Source: GW2011-AR5 sp041645025 (GTDB taxonomy: Archaea > Aenigmatarchaeota > Aenigmatarchaeia > GW2011-AR5). Taken from it: a stretch of 24,281 bases of DNA. The position numbers and the translations under genes were made by a program. The notes under the pieces are model-generated. The model was not told the origin of the DNA. It was given only the letters and a program-made list of their open reading frames with translations, and did no database searches. Below, one piece after another: positions 15,426 through 23,060 of the stretch (its first letter is position 1; each line of letters begins with the position of its first letter). Location of the stretch: the NCBI GenBank assembly GCA_041645025.1, contig JBAZQV010000011.1, positions 1-24,281 on the forward strand, written 5' to 3'.

Positions 15426-17510
15426 TTAAAATAATCTAGGGAGTTTTAATTTTGACAGCAGGTAAATAAGCACAGCATGTTTCTTTATATCGGATTTCTT
15501 GGAAACTATAAGGCCAGTAACTGATGATTTATTTTCTTTCTGGGTGCTCAGGGTTTCATTGTTACTGGTTATGCTGGCAGTATTATTTACAATTTTAACC
15601 GGTTCCTGAACAACATACAATTCTTTTGTTATGTCTTCTTCCTTGTCAGTTTTCAACCTAATGCGCAGATTGTATACTCCAGGTTCTGTACCTTTTTCTA
15701 TTGTGTTCTTCAGGGAGATTAGCGGCAAATCTTCTTTTATCTCCTTTCTGTTTGCGGTCCATGCTCCTGAAACGGGGTTGTTGCCTTTGTACACATAGGA
15801 GTAAATTGAAAACGGCTTTTTGACAGAGGAGTTTACTTTTACGGTGATTTCGAATTCTTTACCAACGTAGACGGTTTCTGGGTAAGAAATCAATTCCATA
15901 GGGGAATGACCTGCAACGGCTGTATTAGCACTTCCACCTCCGCCAGACGACACTTGAATAGTTTTGCAAAACGATGACGAAATGCCTTTTATTGTTATGT
16001 TGCGGGTGCTGTTCTTGTCGAGACCCTCTGCAAATACAACATATGTGCCATCTTCATAGGCACCATCGCAGTTGGGTTTTATGCGGATTGGCAGCATTAG
16101 GTTATATTTAGTATTTTTAGATTTTGCGTGAAATGTTGTAACTTCACTTAATTTGTTTTCGTTTTTTCTTACCCAAACATCAACAGAATACTTGCTTGTA
16201 CTGTTCCGGAAAACATAGAGATTGATATTCACATCTTCCCCATATTTAGCTTCGTTGTCTGACCCGGCGTCAACGCTTGTTATTTCCAAGGACGAATCCT
16301 GCTGACTCGTGCCACGAACTACGATGATTTTCTTGTTTCCGTTGTCATTGAGGCTGGCATCATTACAGCCCGGAGATATTAAGTTTGCAAATATGTTATA
16401 GCCCTCGGTGCCGCTTATGTCATCCGGCGTCCACTGGCGGTTTATGGTTTTTGAACAGGTCATAGTATGGGTTGTGTTTATCTTCTCTTTTACATAATAT
16501 CCGAACATATCTTCTATCCAGTACTCTACTATTATGTCATGGGATGTTTGGTTGCATGCACTATCGTTTACAAATATATCGTAGTTTAGAGTTTGAGTGC
16601 TGTTGACTACGTCGGGTGAGAGGAGATTAACAGAAAGACTGCAACTAAGCGGCTGGATGTCTGTAACTTCTATTGTTTTGCAAGTTGCATCATTGGTCAT
16701 GTTCGTGTTGTTTGCTGTTGAACTAGTTATGGTTCCGCATAATGTATAATTTCCAGAAATACCTGGCGTCCAACTTCCTGTGCTGGTATGATTTTCACAC
16801 CCAACCTCACGGGTAAATGAGTTGCTTATCGAGGGCGTTATGTTGTATTGTACAGTGACGTTGTCCAGCTGGCTGCAGGTTTTGTTGTCTATAGATATTT
16901 TGAAAAGACTTGTGTATGTGCTATTCACATTTGCAGTGCTGATGTAAACTTCCAGTCTGACGTCAGTTAGGTTGATGCTGGTAGCGTTTGTTGTATTAAG
17001 GCCACTGTTTATTTTTCCTGGTGTCGGCGTACACTCGTAAAATGAAGACAAGTTACGGCAGAGAGATTTCCCGTTGCCGTTTGCACCGTAAGATACAAGA
17101 TATAAGACTATGTCATTTTGTGTGCCGTTTGTCAGATTCACTGTGTCATTATTTGTATTTCTGAGACTCAATGACGAAAGCTGTACAATACTGTAGTTCC
17201 CATCGAGGTGATTCCAAACACTGTCATTGTTTCCCCATGACGATTCGAAGCTGTTGTTACCTAATGCAGTACTTGTAACTATCATGTATTCACCGGGTTG
17301 TATGGTCGAGTTGGAAAAACCCTTCCCATCTAATTTCCACAAAGAAAGATTTATTTCATCACTTTGATCATTGAATATTTCCAGCCATTCGCACTCATCA
17401 TTATAGCATGGCGGGTTGTACATTATCTCGCTGATAGATAAAGACCATATGATTTGTGGCATAGCAAAAACAAAGAGTAAACTGGCTACGAAAAAAAGTT
17501 TGCCATACAT
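15426..17510 (-). CDS. secreted lamin-tail-domain surface protein, 694 aa
   Basis: An N-terminal Sec signal peptide (MYGKLFFVASLLFVFAMP, ending near residue 23) is followed directly by a lamin tail domain: ISEIMYNPP, CEWLEIFND, LSLWKLDGKGF and PGEYMIVTS, to about residue 150. The rest is a chain of beta-rich, immunoglobulin-like segments with paired cysteines, then a glycine-rich linker (SSGGGGSAN) and a last beta domain. About 30 N-x-S/T sequons mark it as probably N-glycosylated on the cell surface. The C-terminus has only a short hydrophobic stretch (HAVLIYLLSKLKL), so anchoring is unclear. Its promoter and signal-peptide region recurs twice upstream as short copies. It is 21 nt upstream of the phosphoesterase gene but functionally unrelated to it. 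Confidence 0.85.
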   Translation of the reverse strand: MYGKLFFVASLLFVFAMPQIIWSLSISEIMYNPPCYNDECEWLEIFNDQSDEINLSLWKLDGKGFSNSTIQPGEYMIVTSTALGNNSFESSWGNNDSVWNHLDGNYSIVQLSSLSLRNTNNDTVNLTNGTQNDIVLYLVSYGANGNGKSLCRNLSSFYECTPTPGKINSGLNTTNATSINLTDVRLEVYISTANVNSTYTSLFKISIDNKTCSQLDNVTVQYNITPSISNSFTREVGCENHTSTGSWTPGISGNYTLCGTITSSTANNTNMTNDATCKTIEVTDIQPLSCSLSVNLLSPDVVNSTQTLNYDIFVNDSACNQTSHDIIVEYWIEDMFGYYVKEKINTTHTMTCSKTINRQWTPDDISGTEGYNIFANLISPGCNDASLNDNGNKKIIVVRGTSQQDSSLEITSVDAGSDNEAKYGEDVNINLYVFRNSTSKYSVDVWVRKNENKLSEVTTFHAKSKNTKYNLMLPIRIKPNCDGAYEDGTYVVFAEGLDKNSTRNITIKGISSSFCKTIQVSSGGGGSANTAVAGHSPMELISYPETVYVGKEFEITVKVNSSVKKPFSIYSYVYKGNNPVSGAWTANRKEIKEDLPLISLKNTIEKGTEPGVYNLRIRLKTDKEEDITKELYVVQEPVKIVNNTASITSNNETLSTQKENKSSVTGLIVSKKSDIKKHAVLIYLLSKLKLPRLF

Positions 17511-17529
17511 AAAGATACGGGAATGAGTG

Positions 17530-17536
17530 TTTTTAA
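17530..17536 (-). promoter_or_regulatory. TATA box of the LTD protein, copy 1 of a repeated promoter
   Basis: Minus strand TTAAAAACACTC lies 20 nt before ATG 17510, which fits a leaderless start. The same box with the same 20-nt spacing occurs before the two short remnants at 18356-18365 and 19332-19341. It overlaps the stop codon (17535-17533) of the gene upstream. Confidence 0.55.
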
Positions 17537-18138
17537 GATTGAGGTTCAGATTTCATAAGTTCGAACATAACACGGCTGCCTTGATAGCAGTACGGGTCTC
17601 CAACGCAGTTGACATGCTTATCAAATTGCACACCACTATTAATACGATGGCCAAAACAATCTGTACGAACTTCACTACCCCTTGTCCAGAATGGTGTAAT
17701 AAATACAACATTACAAGAATTTTGTGTTGCAACTTTCTTTGCCTCACCAACGATATCTGATAATTCCCTATAACCATCGCCACCATCGGCGCAAAGCGGT
17801 TCGTAAGGAAGAGCAGCTGCCGTTGCCTCCAATATTCCATCCGGTCTAGCTAACAAATAATCATAATAAGGCGGTAAAACAGCATCTTGAGGATAATGAT
17901 AAGAACGGAAAGTTGTCAGATGTTCAAACCGCTCCCTTGCTCTAGGAAATAGCGCTTTGGTAATAGGATTTTCATTTATTGACATATGTCTTAAGCTATC
18001 TTCAGCGTCTTGGTATGATGTACCTCTCGCCACAAATACCATCAAATCAACATCTCTCCTTCTTTCAGCCTGCATCAGATATTCTGGAGATACTCTATCC
18101 TGAGAAATATCTATTATTTCAACATTAGGTGTTTGCAT
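17533..18138 (-). CDS. hypothetical protein, 201 aa
   Basis: Not recognised. Soluble, mixed alpha/beta, no signal peptide or membrane segment. Visible features are an N-terminal strand VEIIDISQD, the strand VDLMVFVARGTSYQD, an aromatic-rich middle (FRSYHYPQDAVLPPYYDY), a hydrophobic strand CNVVFITPFWTRG and a C-terminal stretch with several Cys and His (DCFGHRIN, HVNCVGDPYCYQG) that could bind metal. AATTTAAG on the minus strand (about 18162-18170) lies about 25-30 nt before ATG 18138, and no Shine-Dalgarno is seen, so a leaderless start is likely. The stop overlaps the TATA box of the LTD gene downstream, as if the gene had been placed directly against that promoter. Confidence 0.6.
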   Translation of the reverse strand: MQTPNVEIIDISQDRVSPEYLMQAERRRDVDLMVFVARGTSYQDAEDSLRHMSINENPITKALFPRARERFEHLTTFRSYHYPQDAVLPPYYDYLLARPDGILEATAAALPYEPLCADGGDGYRELSDIVGEAKKVATQNSCNVVFITPFWTRGSEVRTDCFGHRINSGVQFDKHVNCVGDPYCYQGSRVMFELMKSEPQS

Positions 18139-18200
18139 AGCTTTTACTAATAAGCAATAAACTTAAATTTCGGTTATGGGTTTTTCTTTGCAATACAAAC

Positions 18201-18224
18201 GTAATTGCTAAGGTAATTGCTAAG
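18201..18224 (+). repeat. tandem 12-bp repeat
   Basis: GTAATTGCTAAG occurs twice in direct succession (18201-18212 and 18213-18224), and GTAAT begins again at the final G. It overlaps the 3' end of the short signal-peptide ORF and sits next to the 27-bp repeat. Confidence 0.8.
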
Positions 18225-18336
18225 TAATCGCATAAAAATATTGTTTTCCCATATTAATTATCTCGCTGATCTGCAAAGTATAACCAATTGGAAAAATAAG
18301 GAGTAAAGAAGCTACAAATAGTAATTTACCATACAT
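18220..18336 (-). pseudogene. signal-peptide remnant of the LTD gene (copy 2), 38 codons
   Basis: From ATG 18336 the frame reads MYGKLLFVASLLLIFPIGYT then LQISEI, closely matching the start of the 694-aa LTD protein (MYGKLFFVAS...SISEI), and then ends after INMGKQYFYAIT. The promoter is also copied: TTTTTAAATA lies 20 nt before the ATG as in the full gene. Homology to the LTD gene stops after the ISEI codons. It may be a decayed paralog, or a small secreted peptide that is still expressed, since promoter, start and hydrophobic core are intact. It is divergent from the dehydrogenase at 18389. Confidence 0.7.
18234..18260 (+). repeat. 27-bp direct repeat, left copy
   Basis: Identical at all 27 positions to 19201-19227, in the same orientation, 967 bp apart. 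The pair brackets the dehydrogenase gene and encodes the shared INMGKQYF end of the two signal-peptide remnants on the minus strand. The core includes TTGTTTTCCCATA. Confidence 0.9.
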
Positions 18337-18355
18337 TAAGATACGGAAGGGAGTG

Positions 18356-18365
18356 TTTTTAAATA
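18356..18365. promoter_or_regulatory. bidirectional TATA box, copy 2 remnant / dehydrogenase
   Basis: TTTTTAAATA is 20 nt from the minus-strand ATG (18336) and 24 nt from the plus-strand ATG (18389). Both distances fit leaderless initiation, and neither start has a Shine-Dalgarno. Confidence 0.55.
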
Positions 18366-18388
18366 AGTTTATGTTTTAGGTTTAAATC

Positions 18389-19186
18389 ATGGATCTTGGA
18401 TTAAAGGATAAGAAAGTTGTTGTAAGTGGTGCAGCTAATGGTATAGGCGCTCACACATTAAAAAGACTGGTAGATGAAGGTGCATATCCCATAGGAATAG
18501 ATATAGAACCTTTCAAAGGATCTGAAGTTAGTGAATATGTTAATGAAAATCAGTGTAAATTTTACCAGGGAGACGCATCAGACGAGAAACGAATGAGAGA
18601 AATATTTGAAAAGGTTCCAGTTATTCATGGTCTAGTGAACAATGCAGGTCTTCTCGGCGGTGATAGTGCACATGGCGGCAGAAGCCTCGGTTCTTGGCAC
18701 AAATTGATGAACGCGCACGCAACACCCGCGTTTGTATTAACAGAGATATGTTATCCTAAAATGCCAAAAGGCGGATCAATAGTCAACAACGGTTCTATAG
18801 AACTTGATATGCCAGCGCCTGATATAGTTCTTTATACATCAGCAAAAGGTGCACTCTATGGCTTGACGGTTTCTTACTCAACGCTTCTAGGTCCTAAAGG
18901 AATAAGGGTTAACATGGTTTCGCCAGGCAACGTGACTACAAGAAGAAATGTCGTGCAGTATGTAAAAAATCCTGAGATTATTCAGCATTTTGAAAGGAAG
19001 ACGCCTTTGGGAAGGAGCGTAGAACCAGACGAAGTTGCAGATCTCATATTATTTTTACTTTCTGAGAAGGCATCAGCAATAACTGGCCAAAACTATAGGA
19101 TAGACTGCGGTTATACAAGAGCATTGCTCGATCCAAGTTGGACAAGTAAGGATTTGGGTGACATATACGGGCAGACCACAAAATAA
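18389..19186 (+). CDS. short-chain dehydrogenase/reductase
   Basis: 265 aa classical SDR with a Rossmann fold binding NAD(P). The cofactor loop SGAANGIG (13-20), NNAG, the catalytic Ser136 (NNGSIEL) and Tyr149-x3-Lys153 (YTSAK) are all in place with the normal 13-residue Ser-Tyr spacing. Asp38 at the end of the second strand (GIDIE) suggests NAD rather than NADP. PGNVTTRR and GQNYRIDCG are typical of the C-terminal part. The substrate cannot be told. The start is probably leaderless. The gene sits between two copies of a 27-bp repeat and of the LTD signal-peptide remnant, which suggests that it came in with, or was bracketed by, a local duplication. Confidence 0.92.
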   Translation: MDLGLKDKKVVVSGAANGIGAHTLKRLVDEGAYPIGIDIEPFKGSEVSEYVNENQCKFYQGDASDEKRMREIFEKVPVIHGLVNNAGLLGGDSAHGGRSLGSWHKLMNAHATPAFVLTEICYPKMPKGGSIVNNGSIELDMPAPDIVLYTSAKGALYGLTVSYSTLLGPKGIRVNMVSPGNVTTRRNVVQYVKNPEIIQHFERKTPLGRSVEPDEVADLILFLLSEKASAITGQNYRIDCGYTRALLDPSWTSKDLGDIYGQTTK

Positions 19187-19192
19187 AATCAT

Positions 19193-19312
19193 TTATGCAG
19201 AAAAATATTGTTTTCCCATATTAATTACCTCAGAGATAGCGATAGATGATATTTTTGCTGGAAATAGGAAAATTAGGAATAAACAGGCCATAACAAGCAG
19301 TTTAGCATACAA
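19193..19312 (-). pseudogene. signal-peptide remnant of the LTD gene (copy 3), TTG start, 39 codons
   Basis: The frame from TTG 19312 reads (M)YAKLLVMACLFLIFLFP, AKISSIAISEVI, then NMGKQYFSA and stop. It aligns with copy 2 and with the start of the full LTD protein, but the initiator ATG has become TTG. Promoter spacing (20 nt from TTTTTAAATA) is kept. The hydrophobic core has diverged in sequence but kept its character, while the 27 bp at its end are identical to copy 2. It could be a dead fragment or a weakly translated small membrane peptide. Confidence 0.6.
19201..19227 (+). repeat. 27-bp direct repeat, right copy
   Basis: Identical to 18234-18260. The flanks differ at the base on each side (T or G before, T or C after), then share CTC. 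Lies 14 nt after the dehydrogenase stop codon. Confidence 0.9.
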
Positions 19313-19331
19313 TAAAGTTTGACAAAGAGTG

Positions 19332-19341
19332 TTTTTAAATA
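19332..19341. promoter_or_regulatory. bidirectional TATA box, copy 3 remnant / hicB
   Basis: TTTTTAAATA lies 20 nt from the minus-strand TTG (19312) and 23 nt from the hicB ATG (19364), almost the same geometry as at 18356-18365. Confidence 0.55.
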
Positions 19342-19363
19342 CGTTGATAGAATATAGAAATCT

Positions 19364-19567
19364 ATGATTTACAACGTACTAATAGAGCAGGATGAAGAGG
19401 GCTGGTTTGTTTCTGAAGTAGTTGGGTTGCCAGGCTGTCATACGCAGGCCAAAAGCTTGGACGAGCTTATGAAAAGGACCAAAGAACTTATATCAGAATA
19501 CCTCGAAGCTAAAAAGGGCAAAGCAGTGCAGGAAAAGTTCATAGGACTTCAGCAAATCGAGGTGTAG
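19364..19567 (+). CDS. hicB: HicB-family antitoxin
   Basis: 67 aa with the HicB fold pattern: YNVLIEQDEEGWFVSEVVGLPGC, HTQAKSLDELMKRTKELI, and a short C-terminal tail. It is the compact type without the C-terminal DNA-binding domain, so autoregulation through it is doubtful. HicB neutralises the HicA mRNA interferase encoded directly downstream; here antitoxin comes first, the reverse of E. coli hicAB. Its start is leaderless-like, 23 nt from a TATA box. The stop codon touches the start of hicA with no spacing. Confidence 0.9.
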   Translation: MIYNVLIEQDEEGWFVSEVVGLPGCHTQAKSLDELMKRTKELISEYLEAKKGKAVQEKFIGLQQIEV

Positions 19568-19795
19568 ATTACTGCAAAACTACCAGTTCTTACAGTCCGG
19601 GATATGTCCCGAATTTTGAATAAAATGGATTTTCGTCTTATAAGAATCGGTAAGCACATGATTTTTGAGCACATGGACGGCAGGACTACTTCAATTCCCA
19701 ATCACCCTGCCGAGGAAATCGGTCCCGGGCTTTTGAAGAAGATTATTTTTGAAGATTTGAAAATCTCACGCGAAGAGTTTGAAACATATTTTTAA
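19568..19795 (+). CDS. hicA: HicA-family mRNA interferase toxin, apparent AUU start
   Basis: A double-stranded-RNA-binding-fold toxin that cleaves mRNA. From ATG 19604 only 63 residues would be made, lacking the first strand and part of helix 1. The frame is open up to the hicB stop, and the extra residues TAKLPVLTVRD are exactly the HicA N-terminus (family: TKLPVLSGKE). The codon at the family start position is ATT (19568-19570), directly after the hicB TAG, with GAGGTG (19559-19564) just upstream. Catalytic His30 (IGKHMIF; family GSHHIF) is present, as is TSIPNHPAEEIGPGLLKKI. Either AUU is used for low-level initiation or the start codon has mutated and the toxin is weakened. Confidence 0.82.
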   Translation: MTAKLPVLTVRDMSRILNKMDFRLIRIGKHMIFEHMDGRTTSIPNHPAEEIGPGLLKKIIFEDLKISREEFETYF

Positions 19796-19900
19796 AGCAC
19801 AACACAATTACATTTTACAGTTCACAACTTGTTCCAATAGCATTTATTAACCTAAAATCAATATTCTTTGTTATGACATATACGGAAGGGGGTGGTGCAT

Positions 19901-21071
19901 GTGCCTAAGATGAAAGAAAATTATCTCTTCACGTCTGAATCAGTAACTGAAGGCCATCCTTGACAAAATCTGCGATCAGATAAGCGATGCACTGCTTGAT
20001 GCTTTCTACCAGAATGACCCTTATAGTCGTGTAGCTGTTGAGACTTTGGTAACGACAGGCCTTTGCATAGTTGCAGGCGAGGTTACAACAAAGTCTTATA
20101 TTGACATACAGGGCATCATAAGAAAAACGATTCAGGAAGCAGGTTATACGAACGGTGACTATGGTTTCGATTTTGATTCCTGCGGTGTGATGGTTGCGAT
20201 ACATGAGCAGTCACCGGATATTGCGCAGGCTGTTGTAAAGGACGTTGATCACGAGAATCTGGGCGCAGGTGACCAGGGACTTGTATTTGGCTTCGCCTGC
20301 AACCAGACACCTGAACTCATGCCGCTGCCTATAAGCCTTGCCCACAAACTTTGCCTGCGCCTGGCAGATGCACGCAAGAATAAAGAGATAAAATGGCTTC
20401 GGCCCGATGGAAAATCACAGGTCACTATCGAATATGAAAACGGAAAGCCAAAACGGGCGCATACTATTGTTGTTTCAACACAACATGACCCGTACGTGGA
20501 CAACGAGGAAATCAGACACATTGTAATAGAAAAAATAATCAAGCCTGTTTGCGGGAAATGGCTGGATGACAAGACAATTTATCACGTTAACCCTTCCGGG
20601 CGCTTTGTCCTTGGCGGACCTGCGGGCGATACGGGTGTCACAGGCAGAAAAATAATCGTTGACACCTATGGCGGCTATGGAAGCCACGGCGGGGGCGCTT
20701 TTAGTGGAAAAGACATAAGCAAGGTTGACAGAAGCGCTGCTTATATGGCACGTTATGTTGCAAAAAATATTGTTGCATCCGGCCTGGCTGATGAATGTGA
20801 GGTGCAGATAGCTTATGCCATAGGCGTTGCTGATCCGGTCAGTGTTCATGTCAACACATACGATACAGGCAAAATTTCCGATGAAAGAATTGCGGAGATT
20901 ATTGGAAAAGTTTTCCCGTTACGGCCGTCACAGATCATAAAACATCTCAATCTTCGCAGGCCTATTTACAAAAAAACAGCGGCCTACGGCCATTTTGGAC
21001 GCGAGGATCCGGACTTCACCTGGGAACGAACAGATAGGATAGAACAAATAAGAAAAGAAGCCGGGCTGTAG
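19901..21071 (+). CDS. metK: S-adenosylmethionine synthetase, bacterial type, with an in-frame stop / +1 frameshift
   Basis: Makes SAM from methionine and ATP. The start is GTG 19901 (MPKMKENYLFTSESVTEGHP) with a GGGGGTGGTG ribosome site. After 20 codons the frame meets CCT-TGA-C at 19958-19964; dropping one T gives the expected GHP-DKICDQISDA, and the rest is intact to 21071. The joined product is 389 aa, the normal bacterial MetK length. Motifs: GAGDQGLVFGFA (ATP loop), GGPAGDTGVTGRK, DTYGGYGSHGGGAFSGKD, KVDRSAAY. This is the bacterial MetK family, not the archaeal MAT family found in most Euryarchaeota. The extra base could be an assembly error, a real mutation, or a programmed +1 shift. 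A T/A box lies near 19842-19852. Confidence 0.93.
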
Positions 21072-21079
21072 GTAAGGTG

Positions 21080-21113
21080 GAAAATCTAGGCGGCTACTTC
21101 TAGACCTATTTTC
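21080..21113. terminator. hairpin between convergent metK and pilin genes
   Basis: GAAAAT-CT-AGG (21080-21090) pairs with CCTATTTTC (21105-21113), leaving a 2-nt bulge and a 14-nt loop. It follows the metK stop and faces the end of the pilin gene, so it could end transcription from either side. Confidence 0.35.
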
Positions 21114-21153
21114 AACTAAAAATAAATTTAATTAAGAAATTGGATCCTTACTT

Positions 21154-21570
21154 CTAGCAGGTTATCTGATCTACATTTCCAGGCGACGTTGCTTTTACCG
21201 TTGTGCTGCCAGAGCAAGGCGCTATAGTAGCGGTGCAGGTGAACGTAGCTCCTGCCGTGACACTTGTTGCCGGACATCCACTTCCAGCAGAACTGCCATT
21301 TACGAAAATAGCTACAGCCCCAATTGGAATTGCTACAGTTCCTGAATTTCTCATGTAAATCTCTTTGGTAGCGCAGCCACCGGCACTGCAATAGGCACCT
21401 TCTATGCTAATTGTCTGGCCCTGCTTGTTCAACTGGCTCTGGAGTTGTACGTCGGTTGCAGTTGTGGCTGTTGTAGCTACACGCTGGAACCAGACGAACG
21501 CAAAACCTACCATGGATATCGTTATCAGTAACAGCAAAATAATGGCAATTACGGGTGTAATACCTTTCAT
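21154..21570 (-). CDS. type IV pilin-like protein with class III signal peptide
   Basis: 138 aa. The N-terminus MKGITPVIAIILLLLITIS is a class III signal: a short positively charged leader cut after Gly3 by a PibD/FlaK-type prepilin peptidase, followed by a hydrophobic helix (about 4-30) that both spans the membrane and assembles the fibre. The head domain is Thr/Ser/Gly-rich with six cysteines (GAYCSAGGC, GCPATS, FTCTAT, APCSG, QITC), so it is probably disulfide-stabilised, and it has a sequon (NGSS). GTGAT lies three bases before the ATG. No pilus assembly ATPase or peptidase is in the window. Could be an adhesive pilin or an archaellin-like minor subunit. Confidence 0.88.
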   Translation of the reverse strand: MKGITPVIAIILLLLITISMVGFAFVWFQRVATTATTATDVQLQSQLNKQGQTISIEGAYCSAGGCATKEIYMRNSGTVAIPIGAVAIFVNGSSAGSGCPATSVTAGATFTCTATIAPCSGSTTVKATSPGNVDQITC

Positions 21571-21604
21571 TTAATCACTCTATTATTTCTTTGGTGAAGG
21601 AGGG

Positions 21605-21613
21605 TATATAAAG
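21605..21613 (-). promoter_or_regulatory. TATA box for the pilin gene
   Basis: Minus strand CTTTATATA ends 35 nt before ATG 21570, giving a leader of about 10 nt that contains the GAGTGAT ribosome site. It sits between the pilin gene and acdA. Confidence 0.6.
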
Positions 21614-21640
21614 ATTCCCGCTATAATTTATTTTCTTCCA

Positions 21641-22990
21641 CTACACTTCCCTATTCCTTCGTGCGTACTCATTCAGTGCTTTTAGGCCGGCGACAGCGCG
21701 TTCTGGCGCTTCGTAAGTTGGTATTCCCCTTTCTTCCATCATTCTGCGATGCAATGCCGTGAACTCACCGCCGGTCATGCATGCAAATACGGGTTTTTTG
21801 AAACGTTTCAGATCAGCTATCACGTCAACTATATTTGAGTCCAGGGAAGATATCTGCATAAGCAGTATAATCAGGACAGCATCGACATTTTTGTCCGCCA
21901 GTACCAGCGGAAGCACGTTTTTGTAGCGCACAGTGTCGGCATCACCTGTCAGGTCCAAGGGGTTTGACAGGGTTGCATAGTCAGGCACATGTTTTTTTAC
22001 CTCCTTTATAGTTGCTGAGCTAAGCTGCGAAAGGTGAAAACCACTGGACACCAGGGCATCGGCTGCAATTATGCCAAAACCGCCGCCGTCTGTCACTACA
22101 TGAACGCGGTTGTTGTGGGCAAGCGGCTGAGCAAAGGCTTTGGCCATGTCGAACATCTCTTCGGTTCCTGCGGCTTCCAGGGCACCCGCCTGCCTGAGCA
22201 TGCCGCTGAAAATCCTTGATTCACCAGCCATGGATGCTGTGTGGGATGCTACGGCTTTCTTCGTCTCTTCGGTTTTCCCGGCTTTTATCACTACGACAGG
22301 TTTCTTTTTTGTTGTTGCCCTAAGCGCGGCGAAGAGTTTTCGATAATCCTTGGATCCTTCAAGGTACATTGCTATTACTTTTGTTTTTTCATCCGAGGCA
22401 AGATAGTTTATCATGTCTGTTTCATTTACATCCAGCATGTTTCCGAGAGAAACAAACTTTGCGAAACCCAAGTTCTCATAGGCTGCCAGGTCCAGGACAG
22501 CAGAACCAAAGGCACCGGACTGGCTTATGAATGATATGCCACCTTTTCTTGGTCGCTGCTGGCGATGACGAAGATTAAAAACAGTATCAATCCCGGAATA
22601 GGCATCGTAGATTCCTATGACATTCGGGCCTACTATACGCATGTCGCCCTTGAGCTGCCTGATTTTTTCCTCTTCCTCAGGGTGACCGGATTCTGCGAAA
22701 CCTGATGTAATCACAACAACAGCCTTGATGCCTTTTTCCCTACAATCCTTGACAGCCTCAGGAACCGTTTTTGCCGGGACTGCTATGACAGCAAGGTCAA
22801 TATTATTTTTTATTTCCTTCACTGAGGCATAACATTTTTTTCCCAGGACTTCTGTGGCATTGGGATTTACTGGATAGGCATCTTTCTCTAACAGGTTACG
22901 AAAAATTATATGGCCGAATTTTCTTGGATTTCTTGAGGCACCTATCACTGCGATGCCTTTCGGGTTGAAGAAGTAATTGATATGGTCCAT
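21641..22990 (-). CDS. acdA: acetyl-CoA synthetase (ADP-forming), alpha subunit
   Basis: Converts acetyl-CoA, ADP and phosphate to acetate, CoA and ATP, the main energy-conserving step of archaeal acetate formation. 449 aa: CoA-binding Rossmann domain (AVIGASRNPRKFG at 14-26), second domain with GPNVIGIYD, ligase domain FISQSGAFGSAVLD, then the phosphorylated histidine His250 in VASHTASMAG, and the third subdomain TDGGGFGIIAADAL. The family's beta subunit (ATP-grasp) is not in this window, so it must be elsewhere or outside the edge. The start has no Shine-Dalgarno, but TTTATAGC lies about 21-30 nt before it, giving a leaderless transcript. The nearby oxidoreductase gene supplies its substrate pathway. 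Confidence 0.94.
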   Translation of the reverse strand: MDHINYFFNPKGIAVIGASRNPRKFGHIIFRNLLEKDAYPVNPNATEVLGKKCYASVKEIKNNIDLAVIAVPAKTVPEAVKDCREKGIKAVVVITSGFAESGHPEEEEKIRQLKGDMRIVGPNVIGIYDAYSGIDTVFNLRHRQQRPRKGGISFISQSGAFGSAVLDLAAYENLGFAKFVSLGNMLDVNETDMINYLASDEKTKVIAMYLEGSKDYRKLFAALRATTKKKPVVVIKAGKTEETKKAVASHTASMAGESRIFSGMLRQAGALEAAGTEEMFDMAKAFAQPLAHNNRVHVVTDGGGFGIIAADALVSSGFHLSQLSSATIKEVKKHVPDYATLSNPLDLTGDADTVRYKNVLPLVLADKNVDAVLIILLMQISSLDSNIVDVIADLKRFKKPVFACMTGGEFTALHRRMMEERGIPTYEAPERAVAGLKALNEYARRNREV

Positions 22991-23010
22991 GGTATTATCT
23001 TTATTCGGGC

Positions 23011-23031
23011 GCTATAAATTCGTTTTTAAAC
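23011..23031. promoter_or_regulatory. divergent TATA boxes for acdA and the frameshifted gene
   Basis: Minus strand AATTTATAGC (23020-23011) serves acdA at 22990. Plus strand TTTTTAAAC (23023-23031) lies 30 nt before ATG 23061; TATATAC at 23037-23043 is an alternative. Confidence 0.45.
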
Positions 23032-23060
23032 TTTTGTATATACTACATTCGGCGTGAGTT

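Noticed and set aside
19861..19900. SAM riboswitch ahead of metK
   Set aside because: The leader after the likely TATA box is too short and shows no helices of a known SAM riboswitch; none is expected in archaea.
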